Assembly: GCF_004365875.1 (NCBI RefSeq) | Contig: NZ_SODF01000003.1 | Coordinates: 791,763-855,762 of the forward strand | Reading direction: 5' to 3' | DNA from: Kribbella kalugense | GTDB lineage: Bacteria; Actinomycetota; Actinomycetes; Propionibacteriales; Kribbellaceae | Length of the DNA stretch: 64,000 nucleotides | In this document: one piece after another, positions 25,112-33,649 of the stretch | Numbering within the stretch: position 1 is the stretch's first letter | Layout: each line of letters starts with the position of its first letter | Notes under the pieces: generated by a model | Databases searched by the model: none | What the model saw: only the letters and a program-made list of their open reading frames with translations | Told to the model about the DNA's origin: nothing | Made by a program: the position numbers and the translations under genes

Positions 25112-26435
25112 GCTGGAAGACGTTCTCGGGATCGTACTGACACTTGACCCGGGCCAGCCGCTTGTAGTTCGCCGTACCGAATCCGGCGATCACCCGTTCT
25201 TGCCCTTCGTGCCCGATGAAGTTCAGGTACACGTGCCCGGTCGACCACGGCTCCAGGTCCGAACACACGTCCCGCGCCCACCGGATCCCGCGCTCGTCCG
25301 CACACGGATCCGTCCAGGCCCCGAACGGATGCGCGACCCACTCCGCATACCGGTACGCCTGCGGCCAGTCCCCGGCACCACGCCGTACGGCGCCACCCCA
25401 CGGCAGCACCACCTGCTGCGACGGTGACGGCGAGATCATCTCCCGGGCCCGATCGCAGAACGCCAGTACGGCGGGATCAGGGAACGCCCGCAGGTGTTCG
25501 GCGGACCAGTAGTTCCGGAACCCGGCCGGACTGTCCAGCGCAGCCTGGAGCTCGGTGTACGGCATCTCCGCGATGAACTGCCCCTCCGGCGCCAGCGCGA
25601 ACATCGGCTCGAAGGCCTCGCGCGTCTCGTCCACCCCACCGGCGTACACCGCGACTGCCATCACAACCGGCTGCCCCTGCAGACCCTCCGGCACGAAGGA
25701 AGCCGGCGGCCCGGTCAGAAACTCCACGCCACCGCCAAGGTCCTCAGATGCGCCCGCCTCGAAGAGATCGCGGTACGCACGGAGCACCGACGGACCGGCC
25801 GCCTGCGGCCACACCAGCAACGCCAGCGTCGTCGTCACCACCTGAGTGAGCCGGAACGTCAGCGAAGTCGCCACCCCGAAGTTCCCGCCACCACCGTGCA
25901 ACGCCCAGAACAGCTCGGTGTTCTTGGTCTCGTCCGCGATCAGCAACTGCCCGTCCGCGGTGACGAGCTCGACGGAGATCAACGCGTCCGACGCCAGCCC
26001 GAGCTTCCGCTCCAACCAGCCCGAACCGCCACCCAGCGTCAACCCGGCCACCCCGGTCGACGGGACCCGGCCGCCGGTCGTCAGCAAGCAGTACGGCTGC
26101 CCGGCTCGATCGAGGTCACTCCACGTCGCCCCGCCGCCCACGCGGGCGATCCGGGCGAACGGATCGACCTGCACGCTGTTCATCCGCCGTAGATCCACGA
26201 CCAGGCCGCCATCGGAGACAGCCGCCCCGGTCACCGCGTGACCACCGCCGCGGACCGAGATCTCGAGCTCCCGAGCGACGCCGTACCGGACCGCGGCCTG
26301 GACGTCGGCCGCCGACTCACACTGCGCGATCATCGCCGGCTTCCGGTCGACCATCGCGTTGAACACCGTCCGGGCCGCGTCGTACTCCGAGTCCCCGGCC
26401 TGCAACAGAACGCCACCAAACCCCGTTGGTCTCAT
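25077..26435 (-). CDS. FAD-binding oxidoreductase, BBE / VAO type
   Basis: 452-residue secondary-metabolism-style oxidase with an FAD_binding_4 domain and a C-terminal BBE domain. The flavin is probably attached through His66 in SVRGGGHAVTG. The second-site cysteine seen in bicovalent members is absent (GGRVPSTGVAGLTLGGG), so a mono-covalent flavin is expected. The C-terminus has the BBE signature (ANYKRLARVKCQYDPENVF, LNQNI). Such enzymes oxidise sugars, alcohols or alkaloid-like metabolites. ATG at 26435; divergent from the LarA-like gene by 80 bp. No signal peptide. Confidence 0.88.
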   Translation of the reverse strand: MRPTGFGGVLLQAGDSEYDAARTVFNAMVDRKPAMIAQCESAADVQAAVRYGVARELEISVRGGGHAVTGAAVSDGGLVVDLRRMNSVQVDPFARIARVGGGATWSDLDRAGQPYCLLTTGGRVPSTGVAGLTLGGGSGWLERKLGLASDALISVELVTADGQLLIADETKNTELFWALHGGGGNFGVATSLTFRLTQVVTTTLALLVWPQAAGPSVLRAYRDLFEAGASEDLGGGVEFLTGPPASFVPEGLQGQPVVMAVAVYAGGVDETREAFEPMFALAPEGQFIAEMPYTELQAALDSPAGFRNYWSAEHLRAFPDPAVLAFCDRAREMISPSPSQQVVLPWGGAVRRGAGDWPQAYRYAEWVAHPFGAWTDPCADERGIRWARDVCSDLEPWSTGHVYLNFIGHEGQERVIAGFGTANYKRLARVKCQYDPENVFQLNQNIEPGWST

Positions 26436-26515
26436 CGCAGTTCCCCCACTCCCCTCGCTGAGAATGCGCCGAGACCTTTGCCCCGGTCAACATCCTGAGT
26501 GAGTAGGGTCGTGGT

Positions 26516-27742
26516 GTGACCAGTGCGGCGGTGATCGGTGGTGCGGACCAGGTCCTGACCGAGGACGAGGTGACGGCGTTCGTCGGTGAGGCGCTCGCGG
26601 GCGCCGGGCTGGAGGGCCGCAGCGTCTGCGTGATCGTCCCGGACGCCACGCGTAGTTGCCCGCTCCCCTTGCTCCTCAAGGCCGTCACGCAGGCCCTGCA
26701 GGGCAGTCAGGTCACGATCTTGGTTGCCCTTGGCACCCATGCGGAGATGACGCCGGAGCAGTTGCGCAAGCACCTCGGTGGTGACTACCCGAACGTGATC
26801 AACCACGAATGGTGGAAGCCGGACACCTTCGCCGACCTCGGCACGATCAGCTCCGACCGGGTCGGCGAGATCTCCGACGAGATGCTCCGCGACGAGGTCC
26901 CCGTCCGGCTGAACCGCGCCGTCGTCGAACACGACGTCGCGCTGGTCGTCGGCCCGGTCTTCCCGCACGAGGTGGTCGGCTTCTCCGGCGGCAACAAGTA
27001 CTTCTTCCCCGGTGTCGCCGGTCAGGAGGTCATCGACCTGTCCCACTGGCTCGGCGCCCTGATCACCAGCGCGCACATCATCGGTACGCCGGGCATCACG
27101 CCGGTCCGCGCGTTGATCGACGAGGCCGCCTCGATGATCCCGGCCGAGAAGCTCGCACTGTCCGTGGTCGCCCAGTCCGGTACGGACGCCCTGCACGCGA
27201 TCGCGTTCGGTGACACGCGCTCGTCCTGGCAGGCGGCAGCCGAGATCTCCGCGCAGACCCACGTCCGCTACCTCGAGCACCCCGTCCAGCGGATCGTCTC
27301 GGTGATGCCACCGAAGTACGCCGACATCTGGACCGCGGCCAAGGGGTTCTACAAGGTCGAGCCGATCGTCGCGGACGGCGGCGAAGTGATCCTCTACGCG
27401 CCGCACGTCACCCAGCTGGCCGCGATGCACCCGGAGATCGAGGAGATCGGCTACCACTGCCGCGACTACTTCCTCGGCCAGTGGGACCACTTCCGCGACC
27501 TGCACTGGGGCGTCCTCGCGCACTCGACCCATCTCCGCGGCGCCGGCACCTGGGACCCGGTGACCGGCGAGCACCTCCGGGTCCAGGTCACGCTCGCGAC
27601 CGGCATCCCGGAGGACGTCGTACGCCGGGCCAACCTGGGCTACCTGGACCCCGCGGCGTTCGACCTCGCGGCCTACGAGGCCGACCCAGACACCTTCGTC
27701 GTACCGAACGCGGGCGAGACGCTGTACCGGCTGTTGGCTTAG
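26516..27742 (+). CDS. LarA-like nickel-pincer-type racemase/epimerase family protein (DUF2088)
   Basis: 408-residue LarA-superfamily protein. Lactobacillus LarA binds a nickel-pincer nucleotide (NPN) through a lysine (K184) and acts with histidines 108, 174 and 200. Here the equivalents appear to be H75 (ALGTHAEM), H151 and K161 (FPHEVVGFSGGNKYFFPG) and H177 (DLSHWLG). The H-to-K spacing of 10 and K-to-H spacing of 16 match LarA exactly. It therefore looks catalytically competent toward some 2-hydroxy-acid. No larB, larC or larE cofactor gene is nearby. The start is GTG at 26516. A nested palindrome follows the stop directly. Confidence 0.85.
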   Translation: MTSAAVIGGADQVLTEDEVTAFVGEALAGAGLEGRSVCVIVPDATRSCPLPLLLKAVTQALQGSQVTILVALGTHAEMTPEQLRKHLGGDYPNVINHEWWKPDTFADLGTISSDRVGEISDEMLRDEVPVRLNRAVVEHDVALVVGPVFPHEVVGFSGGNKYFFPGVAGQEVIDLSHWLGALITSAHIIGTPGITPVRALIDEAASMIPAEKLALSVVAQSGTDALHAIAFGDTRSSWQAAAEISAQTHVRYLEHPVQRIVSVMPPKYADIWTAAKGFYKVEPIVADGGEVILYAPHVTQLAAMHPEIEEIGYHCRDYFLGQWDHFRDLHWGVLAHSTHLRGAGTWDPVTGEHLRVQVTLATGIPEDVVRRANLGYLDPAAFDLAAYEADPDTFVVPNAGETLYRLLA

Positions 27743-27824
27743 GCGGACCGCCAGGCATGCAGAACCCCGGTTTTCGGGGCTCAAAGTGCCCGATTCGGGC
27801 ACTTCTGCATGCATGGCGGTCCGC
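27743..27824. repeat. 82-bp nested palindrome (cloverleaf-like), REP-type candidate
   Basis: Outer arms GCGGACCGCC (27743-27752) and GGCGGTCCGC (27815-27824) enclose a second pair, GCATGCAGAA (27755-27764) and TTCTGCATGC (27803-27812). Inside these are two small hairpins: CCCCG..CGGGG (27765-27779) and GTGCCCG..CGGGCAC (27786-27802). The whole can fold as a closed three-way structure. It begins at the base after the LarA-like stop and ends 44 bp before the monooxygenase. A related block (GCAGAACCCC and TGGCGGTCCG) occurs at 45274-45344. Confidence 0.7.
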
Positions 27825-27868
27825 GCACCCTTCCACCCTCACGTGACCCACCGGTAACCTCAGGCGGT

Positions 27869-29320
27869 ATGACTGAGGTCGTCATCATCGGGTCCGGGTT
27901 CGCCGGGTTGTGCATGGGCATCAAGCTGAAGCAGGCCGGTTGCGAGGACTTCGTCATCCTGGAGAAGGCGGACGACCTCGGCGGCACCTGGCGGGACAAC
28001 ACCTACCCCGGCTGCGCCTGCGACATCCCGTCGTACCTCTACTCGTTCTCGTTCGAGCAGAACCCGCGGTGGACGCGGATGTTCGCGCCGTGGAGCGAGA
28101 TCCTCGCCTACCTGCGGCACTGCGCGGACAAGTACGGGATCGCCGACAAGATCCGGTACGGCGCGGAGGTGACCGAGGCCGCGTTCGACGAGACGACCGG
28201 CCACTGGACCGTGACCGTGAACGGCGGCGAGACCATCGAGACCCAGGCCCTGGTCACCGGCGTCGGCAGCCTGCACGAACCGAAGCTGCCCGACCTCCCG
28301 GGCCTCGACTCCTTCGAAGGTACGACGTTCCACTCGGCGCAGTGGGATCACTCGGCGGATCTCCGCGGGCGCAATGTCGCCGTGATCGGGACCGGCGCAT
28401 CGGCGATCCAGTTCGTCCCGCAGATCGCCGGCGAGGTCGCGCAACTGGACCTCTACCAGCGGACGCCGGCCTGGGTCACGCCGAAGCCGGACCGCGCGAT
28501 CGGCAGCTGGGAACGCAAGCTGCACGAGCGGTTCCCGGCCGGGCAGCGGACGATCCGCAACGTCATCTACTGGGGACTCGAAGGCCGCGGCGCCGGCTTC
28601 GCGGGCAACCCGAAGTTGATGAAAGGCCTTGAATTACAGGCGAAACGGCACCTGCGCAAACAGGTCGCCAATCCCGAGCTGCGCGCCAAGCTGACCCCGG
28701 ACTACCAGATCGGCTGCAAGCGGGTGCTGATCTCGAACGACTACTACCCCGCGCTGACCCGGCCGAACGTCGACGTCGTCAGCACCCCGATCGCGCGGAT
28801 CACCCCGACCGGCGTGGTCACCACCGACGGGACCGAGCGGGCCTGCGACACGATCGTGTTCGGCACCGGGTTCGCGGTCTCGGCGAACCTGACCCGGATG
28901 CCGATCCTCGGCCGGGACGGCGTCGACCTCGCCGACCACTGGAAGCGCAACGGCATCGGCGCGCACCTCGGCATCACCGTCGCCGGGTACCCGAACCTGT
29001 TCCTGCTGGTCGGCCCGAACACCGTCCTCGGCCACTCCTCGATGGTGTTCATGATCGAGGCCCAGGTCCGCTACGTGATGCAGGCCCTGCACCTGCTCCG
29101 GCGGCGCAACGCGACGTACGTCGAGGTTCGGGAGGAGAGCCAGGAGCAGTTCGTCTCCGAGGTCCAGGGCGAACTCGGCGAATCCGTCTGGCAGTCCGGC
29201 TGCACGAGCTGGTACATGGACGCGTCTGGGCGGAACTCGACCATCTGGCCGGAGTGGACCTTCGCCTACTGGCGCCGCACCAGAATACTCGACCCCGCCG
29301 ACTTCGCGGTCGTCCACTAG
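27869..29320 (+). CDS. flavin-dependent monooxygenase, Baeyer-Villiger type
   Basis: 483-residue class-B flavoprotein monooxygenase. The FAD Rossmann motif is IIGSGFAGLCMG at the N-terminus, and the NADPH motif is VIGTGASAIQ mid-protein. Between them is FEGTTFHSAQWD, which fits the Baeyer-Villiger fingerprint FxGxxxHxxxW(P/D). Also present are GGTWRDNTYPGCACDIPS and the C-terminal FLLVGPNTVLGHSS. It inserts oxygen next to a ketone or oxidises heteroatoms; the substrate is unknown. ATG at 27869. Codon 256 (28634-28636) is a rare TTA leucine codon, so translation should need the tRNA-Leu(UAA) at 49716. Confidence 0.9.
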   Translation: MTEVVIIGSGFAGLCMGIKLKQAGCEDFVILEKADDLGGTWRDNTYPGCACDIPSYLYSFSFEQNPRWTRMFAPWSEILAYLRHCADKYGIADKIRYGAEVTEAAFDETTGHWTVTVNGGETIETQALVTGVGSLHEPKLPDLPGLDSFEGTTFHSAQWDHSADLRGRNVAVIGTGASAIQFVPQIAGEVAQLDLYQRTPAWVTPKPDRAIGSWERKLHERFPAGQRTIRNVIYWGLEGRGAGFAGNPKLMKGLELQAKRHLRKQVANPELRAKLTPDYQIGCKRVLISNDYYPALTRPNVDVVSTPIARITPTGVVTTDGTERACDTIVFGTGFAVSANLTRMPILGRDGVDLADHWKRNGIGAHLGITVAGYPNLFLLVGPNTVLGHSSMVFMIEAQVRYVMQALHLLRRRNATYVEVREESQEQFVSEVQGELGESVWQSGCTSWYMDASGRNSTIWPEWTFAYWRRTRILDPADFAVVH

Positions 29321-29373
29321 GTAGCAGACGATGACGGCGGAAGGCTCGGGATATCGGCGCTGAGGAACCGGTC

Positions 29374-29393
29374 CCGTCACGTCGCTGTGACGG
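29374..29393. terminator. short hairpin between convergent genes
   Basis: A 7-bp stem (CCGTCAC / GTGACGG) with a 6-nt loop lies in the 93-bp gap between the monooxygenase and the dikinase-like gene. It is modest in strength but correctly placed for a bidirectional terminator. Confidence 0.4.
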
Positions 29394-29413
29394 CGTCGCC
29401 CGGGCCGGTTTCG

Positions 29414-31378
29414 TCAGGTTTGCGCGGGCGCTCTGAGGTGGAGACGGCCGTTGTCGATGATGGCGAGGTGCCCGTCGCCTACGTCGTCGGGAAGGTTGGC
29501 GACGATGGCCGGTACGTGGTCTTCGCGGATGAGGATCGCAAGGTGGCACAGGTCAGATCCGCCGGCAAAGGCGAATCCGGCGACGTGCCCGATGAGTCGG
29601 GACAAGATGACGTACGGTCGGTCTGCATAGACGATCGGGGGTGTCGGGAGTTCGGCGATGCGTTCGAGCAGGTTGGTGATGTAGTGGCTTTCGGGCACGT
29701 CGGCATCGCCCTTGATCGACACGATTGGTGCGATCGACAGGCGAGTCAGGGTCTCGTCGTCGGGCAGGATCAGCAGTGGGCCGCGAGCTGCACCGGCGCT
29801 GAGCGTGCTTCCGGTCCAACTGCTGGCCGGACCGGTGTCGGTGATCGAGTAGTCGATGAAGTGCGGTGCCTGCTTGTCGTGGACCCATTCGAGATAAGTG
29901 CCTGGATAGAGCTCAGTCAGGGTGTGGGTGAAAGCGGCCACCTGCCGCAGCTGGTCAAGGCTCCAGGGGTCTGGTGCCTCGAGTGCGGCCCAGGACTGCT
30001 CATCGTTCAATGCAGGCAGGTCGAGCGAGCCCGGGCTGGTAAGGCCGCGGTTGATGGCCAGCAGGCTCTCGGCGGAGTGTTCCATCGTGGTAGACCCGTC
30101 AGGTTTGGCGCAGGTGACGGCGCCGGAGGCCCCACGGATGAATGGCCGCAGCAGGAGGGTGTGCCGGGCGTGTGGGTCGCCCTGGAGGTTCAGGACTGTG
30201 CTCAAGAACCGTGGCAAGTCCTCGGAGGGCAGGATGTTCTGGCGTGCGGACGGGCCAAGGTCGAGGATGACTTCGCCTGGCAACTGGTCCCACCACTGCG
30301 GCCGCATGGCCGGGTCGTTGAGACCGTTTCCGTTGAGGGTGATCAGCCAGCCATCGTCGACGGTGACACCATGCCGGACAGCGAGCCCGAAGGCCGGGCT
30401 GCGCTTGGTAGTGACGCTGAGGTAGACGTCGGCACAGTCACCGAGCTCAATGCCGGTGGGAAGGTCCTCGCTGTTGTACAGCGAGGTCGTGGCGAAGACC
30501 GGTCCGGCGGGTGGAGCCATCGACAGGGCGGCGGTGACCGGCCGGACCTGGAGCAGCCGCAGCCCTTCCGGGTGCCATGCCCACTCGATGTCGACCTCGT
30601 GTCCCAGTTGAGTTCGCAGTTCGCCTGCCAGGTCAGCGATCTGGTCGTACGGCGGTGGCGGGGCAGCGTGGTCGGTGATGTCGTAGCGGTGAGCTGCGGT
30701 CAGGCCGGAGACGAGGTGCTCACCGGTGCCGACGGTCGCGCAGACCAGGGTTCGGTCGTCCTGGGTGAACGCGACGCCTGCGAGGTCGGCATCCACCATC
30801 CGCTGGACGATGACCGCGATCCGCGGCGCCGGGTCGGTGTCTCCGGCTCGGAGCCGGGCTAGGACGGCTCGCGGGCTGTAGAACGATGTCCAGCAGGCGG
30901 TGACCGCTTCGGCGATGTCGGAGAGCGTCGTCAGGTGCAGGAACGACTCGTACAGGCCGGCATGGCTGCGAACGGTGCCGTCTTCGACGAGGCTGGACGA
31001 CCTGACAGCCCACGGACCGTTCTTGCTGGCATCGGCGCACCAGCCGGCCAACGCCTTCCACAAGGCCGATGGCAGCGTGAGCGATTCGAGAATCGCGGCG
31101 AGCCGTGCGTCGAGGTTGATCAGTTCGTTGCCGGCTGTGGCAGCCACCTCATGAAACAGCTCCGCCAGTGCCGAGGTGCCATCAGACCCGAGCGCGTCCG
31201 TGAAGGCGCTGGCAGGGATGCCAACAGCATGCGGCACGGCAGCGCGGCCGTCGAGCCGGTCGGCTACGGCGGCGAGGTTGGCGAACTTCGCTCCGACCAC
31301 GTTCAGATCACGGCCAGCTGGGGAGTCGAGCGCGATGAGGAGAGGGAGTTGCTTCGGTACGGAGTTCGTGGAGTTCAC
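29414..31378 (-). CDS. ATP-grasp plus phosphohistidine-swivel protein (PEP-synthase/RPH-like dikinase)
   Basis: 654-residue protein built like rifampin phosphotransferase. The N-terminal ATP-grasp domain of the PPDK/PEP-synthase type has GPWAVRSSSLVEDG at ~122-134, AVIVQRMVDADLAGVAFTQD, and the IEWAWHPEGLRLLQVRPVT end motif. A ~250-residue middle region of unknown fold follows. The C-terminal PEP-utiliser swivel domain has the transferable His612 in GGSDLCHLAILIRE. The PEP/pyruvate TIM barrel is missing, so it should phosphorylate another acceptor from ATP (giving AMP and Pi) rather than make PEP. GTG start at 31378 with GAGGA upstream. Last gene of the three-gene minus-strand set. Confidence 0.82.
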   Translation of the reverse strand: MNSTNSVPKQLPLLIALDSPAGRDLNVVGAKFANLAAVADRLDGRAAVPHAVGIPASAFTDALGSDGTSALAELFHEVAATAGNELINLDARLAAILESLTLPSALWKALAGWCADASKNGPWAVRSSSLVEDGTVRSHAGLYESFLHLTTLSDIAEAVTACWTSFYSPRAVLARLRAGDTDPAPRIAVIVQRMVDADLAGVAFTQDDRTLVCATVGTGEHLVSGLTAAHRYDITDHAAPPPPYDQIADLAGELRTQLGHEVDIEWAWHPEGLRLLQVRPVTAALSMAPPAGPVFATTSLYNSEDLPTGIELGDCADVYLSVTTKRSPAFGLAVRHGVTVDDGWLITLNGNGLNDPAMRPQWWDQLPGEVILDLGPSARQNILPSEDLPRFLSTVLNLQGDPHARHTLLLRPFIRGASGAVTCAKPDGSTTMEHSAESLLAINRGLTSPGSLDLPALNDEQSWAALEAPDPWSLDQLRQVAAFTHTLTELYPGTYLEWVHDKQAPHFIDYSITDTGPASSWTGSTLSAGAARGPLLILPDDETLTRLSIAPIVSIKGDADVPESHYITNLLERIAELPTPPIVYADRPYVILSRLIGHVAGFAFAGGSDLCHLAILIREDHVPAIVANLPDDVGDGHLAIIDNGRLHLRAPAQT

Positions 31379-31422
31379 GGTTTGGTCCTCGCTGTCCAGC
31401 TCAGGGCTGGACGCGCGGACCG

Positions 31423-31995
31423 CTAGTCGAGCGGTTGGGCCAGCCACTTGGTGAGAAGGGTGTCGACCTGGTCGTGCAGATCGCGCGGCGTGAGCGTTGT
31501 GGTGTCAACGCTGTAGTCCGCGCAGATCGTGTCGTAGCCCCAGGTGGCGTTGGAATCGGGGACGATGGTGTGGTCTCCGCGGGCGTGCAGACGCTGAGCA
31601 CGCACCTCGTCGGTACAGCTGACGTGAACGAACGCAAACCCGTCGGCCGCCAGCCTGGGGTAGTCGACAGCCGCGTCGCGGAGGTCGTCGTTGATCACGA
31701 CCGAGGTTGTGGCTTGCGCGACTCGGGTGAGGAAGTCGTTGGCCAGGTAGCCGGGGTTGATGCGGCGCAACCAGGTCGCCACGGTGCGCAGCACGTCGTT
31801 GTCGTGCTCCCATGGTCCGATTGGTCTGCCAGCCGTTGCGTAGACATGGCCCTGGATCCGGTAGAGCGGTTCGGCGAGCTTGATGACCTGCACGGTGTGG
31901 CCGCGCTCTTCCAGCCCGGTCTTGAGTCCTGCGGCGACGGTGGACTTGCCGGAGCCGGCCAGCCCATAGAGGGCTAGCTTGCGCGGCATACCCAC
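31423..31995 (-). CDS. P-loop nucleotide-kinase-like protein
   Basis: 190-residue P-loop kinase. Walker A is GLAGSGKST (residues 11-19). The next motifs are KLAEPLYRIQ, DNDVLRTVATWLRRINPGYLANDF, VVINDDLRDAAVDYPRLAADG and an Arg-rich lid (DEVRAQRLHARGDHT). The layout resembles phage-type deoxynucleoside-monophosphate kinases or dephospho-CoA kinases more than AAA ATPases. It probably phosphorylates a nucleotide or a nucleotide-like metabolite. GTG at 31995 has GAGGGGG upstream; ATG two codons in is the alternative. It is 24 bp from the CYTH gene and 44 bp from the dikinase gene, giving a tight operon. Confidence 0.78.
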   Translation of the reverse strand: MGMPRKLALYGLAGSGKSTVAAGLKTGLEERGHTVQVIKLAEPLYRIQGHVYATAGRPIGPWEHDNDVLRTVATWLRRINPGYLANDFLTRVAQATTSVVINDDLRDAAVDYPRLAADGFAFVHVSCTDEVRAQRLHARGDHTIVPDSNATWGYDTICADYSVDTTTLTPRDLHDQVDTLLTKWLAQPLD

Positions 31996-32019
31996 TGCGG
32001 ATCCCCCTCTTGAGGCCGT

Positions 32020-33138
32020 TCACGTCGACTGCAATCCGGCTGCAGGACGCAGCCAGGATAGCTTCGACCAGTGATCCTCCAGGCTGGCCACACCGTGGCT
32101 CGCCAAGAACTCGCGACTGAAGGCAACCAATTGCTCGTATTCGCTGTGCAGCAGGCTGAAGTCGACCGGGCGGAGCGTGCGGGTGCGGACGTACTCGACC
32201 TCGACTTGGTGCAAGGGATCAACCAGCCCGGCGCGGTCGGTACACCTGTCGAGCATGATCGAGAAGACATGTCCCGAGGCCAGTGACTCCAGCAAGACGT
32301 TGTACCGGACCCTTCGGTAAACCTCTCCCCAGGCCGGCCGCAGCCCCCAGCGGTCGGCGATCACGGCGGGTAGGTCTGGGTTCGGCCCGAGCACCACTCC
32401 CTCGATCAGGTCCTCGTGACGCATCTCGGCATCGGCGATGAACCTCTTGCGGCGGATGATCCAGGTGCCGTTCACGGCCGGGATGAACGCGATGTAGCCG
32501 CGATCGGTCCGAGGCGTGGTGATCTCGAACAGGTGGTTGTCGAAGTCCCATTGCTCGAAGCCGCCGTTGTTGCCGTGTTCGCAGATCCAGTCTTGCAGGC
32601 CACCGTCGCGAACGGCGTCCAGGATTAGGGTGGTCAGACGCCACAGGTCAGGCTGGCCCTGGAGGGTGAATTTGTACTCGAGCTCTTGACCGGGCAGTGC
32701 GTTGACGAACCAGCGTTGATGGTTGACGGCCTTCGGCCCACAGGCACGGTGACGTTCAGCCAGTTGGCCGGTCCAGATGACCTGGTTCGCGCTGGACAGA
32801 TCGCCGGTCAGCGTGGGACCTGGCAGCACGACGAACAGGACATCGTCACCGGTGAAGGACTGCTGTGTGTACGGTGTCCACCGGCCGTCGAAGGCCCGGA
32901 GCAGGAACAAGGGTGCCAGGCCGCGACATTGCGCGCGCATCGGTGCATCGAGCCTTACGACCGCGGTGTTCGCTGCAACGGTGAGTGCGTCCGGGGCGAC
33001 CTGTATGGCTACCGTCACGGGCTCGGGACCTTGGGCTTCGTGACGAAGGCCGGCCGGCCCGGCCAGCAGAACGGATCGCTCGGCCGGGGCAATGCCAGTG
33101 CTGGTTGAGTGGGGCAGGATCATGGTATCGGTCGTCAT
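32020..33138 (-). CDS. CYTH-superfamily-like protein with extra N-terminal domain
   Basis: 372-residue protein, not matched to a named family. Residues ~1-145 are beta-rich and unrecognised. At 152-156 the sequence reads ELEYK, a perfect ExExK signature of CYTH phosphohydrolases/cyclases (triphosphate tunnel enzymes). Alternating charged strands follow: FNxHLFEI-type acidic, TWIIRRKRF basic, EMRHEDLIEG, and a final VEVEYVRTR strand like the C-terminal acidic strand of the tunnel. Family members act on inorganic or organic triphosphates with divalent metals. ATG at 33138 has a GAGGAGCGG site. First gene of the proposed cassette, divergent from the XRE regulator. The CYTH call is motif-based inference. 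Confidence 0.6.
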   Translation of the reverse strand: MTTDTMILPHSTSTGIAPAERSVLLAGPAGLRHEAQGPEPVTVAIQVAPDALTVAANTAVVRLDAPMRAQCRGLAPLFLLRAFDGRWTPYTQQSFTGDDVLFVVLPGPTLTGDLSSANQVIWTGQLAERHRACGPKAVNHQRWFVNALPGQELEYKFTLQGQPDLWRLTTLILDAVRDGGLQDWICEHGNNGGFEQWDFDNHLFEITTPRTDRGYIAFIPAVNGTWIIRRKRFIADAEMRHEDLIEGVVLGPNPDLPAVIADRWGLRPAWGEVYRRVRYNVLLESLASGHVFSIMLDRCTDRAGLVDPLHQVEVEYVRTRTLRPVDFSLLHSEYEQLVAFSREFLASHGVASLEDHWSKLSWLRPAAGLQST

Positions 33139-33503
33139 CGGTTCCGCTCCTCGGTGTGGTGTCCGGATTGAGTTTGGTGTCGGCGAACGGGCGCAGACGC
33201 AGGGGTCAGTACGCCCGCCCACCGAGCTCGGGAGGGGGTCCTCAGCCCACCGGAACAAGCGCCTCGCCGCGCCAGGGGCACAGGTGAGCTGAGGACTCCG
33301 GGTTTGGGGCGGGCCTGCGCCGGGCGGGTGACGAATCCGCGTACGCGTCCTGATGCGGTGAGGAGGTCCGCCCGGAGGTGTTGAGTGGCGCAGGCCCGCC
33401 GGTTCAGGGAGCTCACAGAGCGGCACTCGCTTCTGAGCGCCGGCACCTCGCGATCCGGGCCAGTCAGGCCGATACCGCCGGTCAACATGGTCTGATGTCG
33501 CAT
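33135..33503 (-). CDS. doubtful 122-codon leader ORF ahead of the CYTH-like gene
   Basis: The ATG at 33503 has GGGAG seven bases upstream, and the TGA stop overlaps the CYTH gene's ATG as ATGA, an arrangement typical of coupled genes. Against it, the product is Arg/Pro-rich without recognisable structure, and its third-position G+C is visibly lower than in flanking genes. It could be a leader ORF, a fast-evolving small protein or chance. No function is assigned. Confidence 0.25.
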   Translation of the reverse strand: MRHQTMLTGGIGLTGPDREVPALRSECRSVSSLNRRACATQHLRADLLTASGRVRGFVTRPAQARPKPGVLSSPVPLARRGACSGGLRTPSRARWAGVLTPASAPVRRHQTQSGHHTEERNR

Positions 33504-33649
33504 CGTGGGCTCCCTGTCAGCTCGAGTTCGCTGCTCCTAGGACACCGGCCCGCGAGGCCCCGGATAGAGATGTGACCACTCAGAGTGCAATCGGCTTGCA
33601 CAACCTGCAAACATGGGTCACGCTCAAACTCCCGCCGTAGTGCATCGAG
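33139..33649. promoter_or_regulatory. divergent control region of the cassette, with palindromic site at 33585-33601
   Basis: A 511-bp stretch between the divergent CYTH-like and XRE genes; its only ORF of note is the doubtful one at 33135-33503. At 33585-33601 is GTGCAA-TCGGC-TTGCAC, a perfect 6+6 palindrome, with another TGCAA half-site at 33606-33610. It sits 49 bp before the regulator's start, a natural place for autoregulation. The length suggests separate promoters for both directions. Confidence 0.45.
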
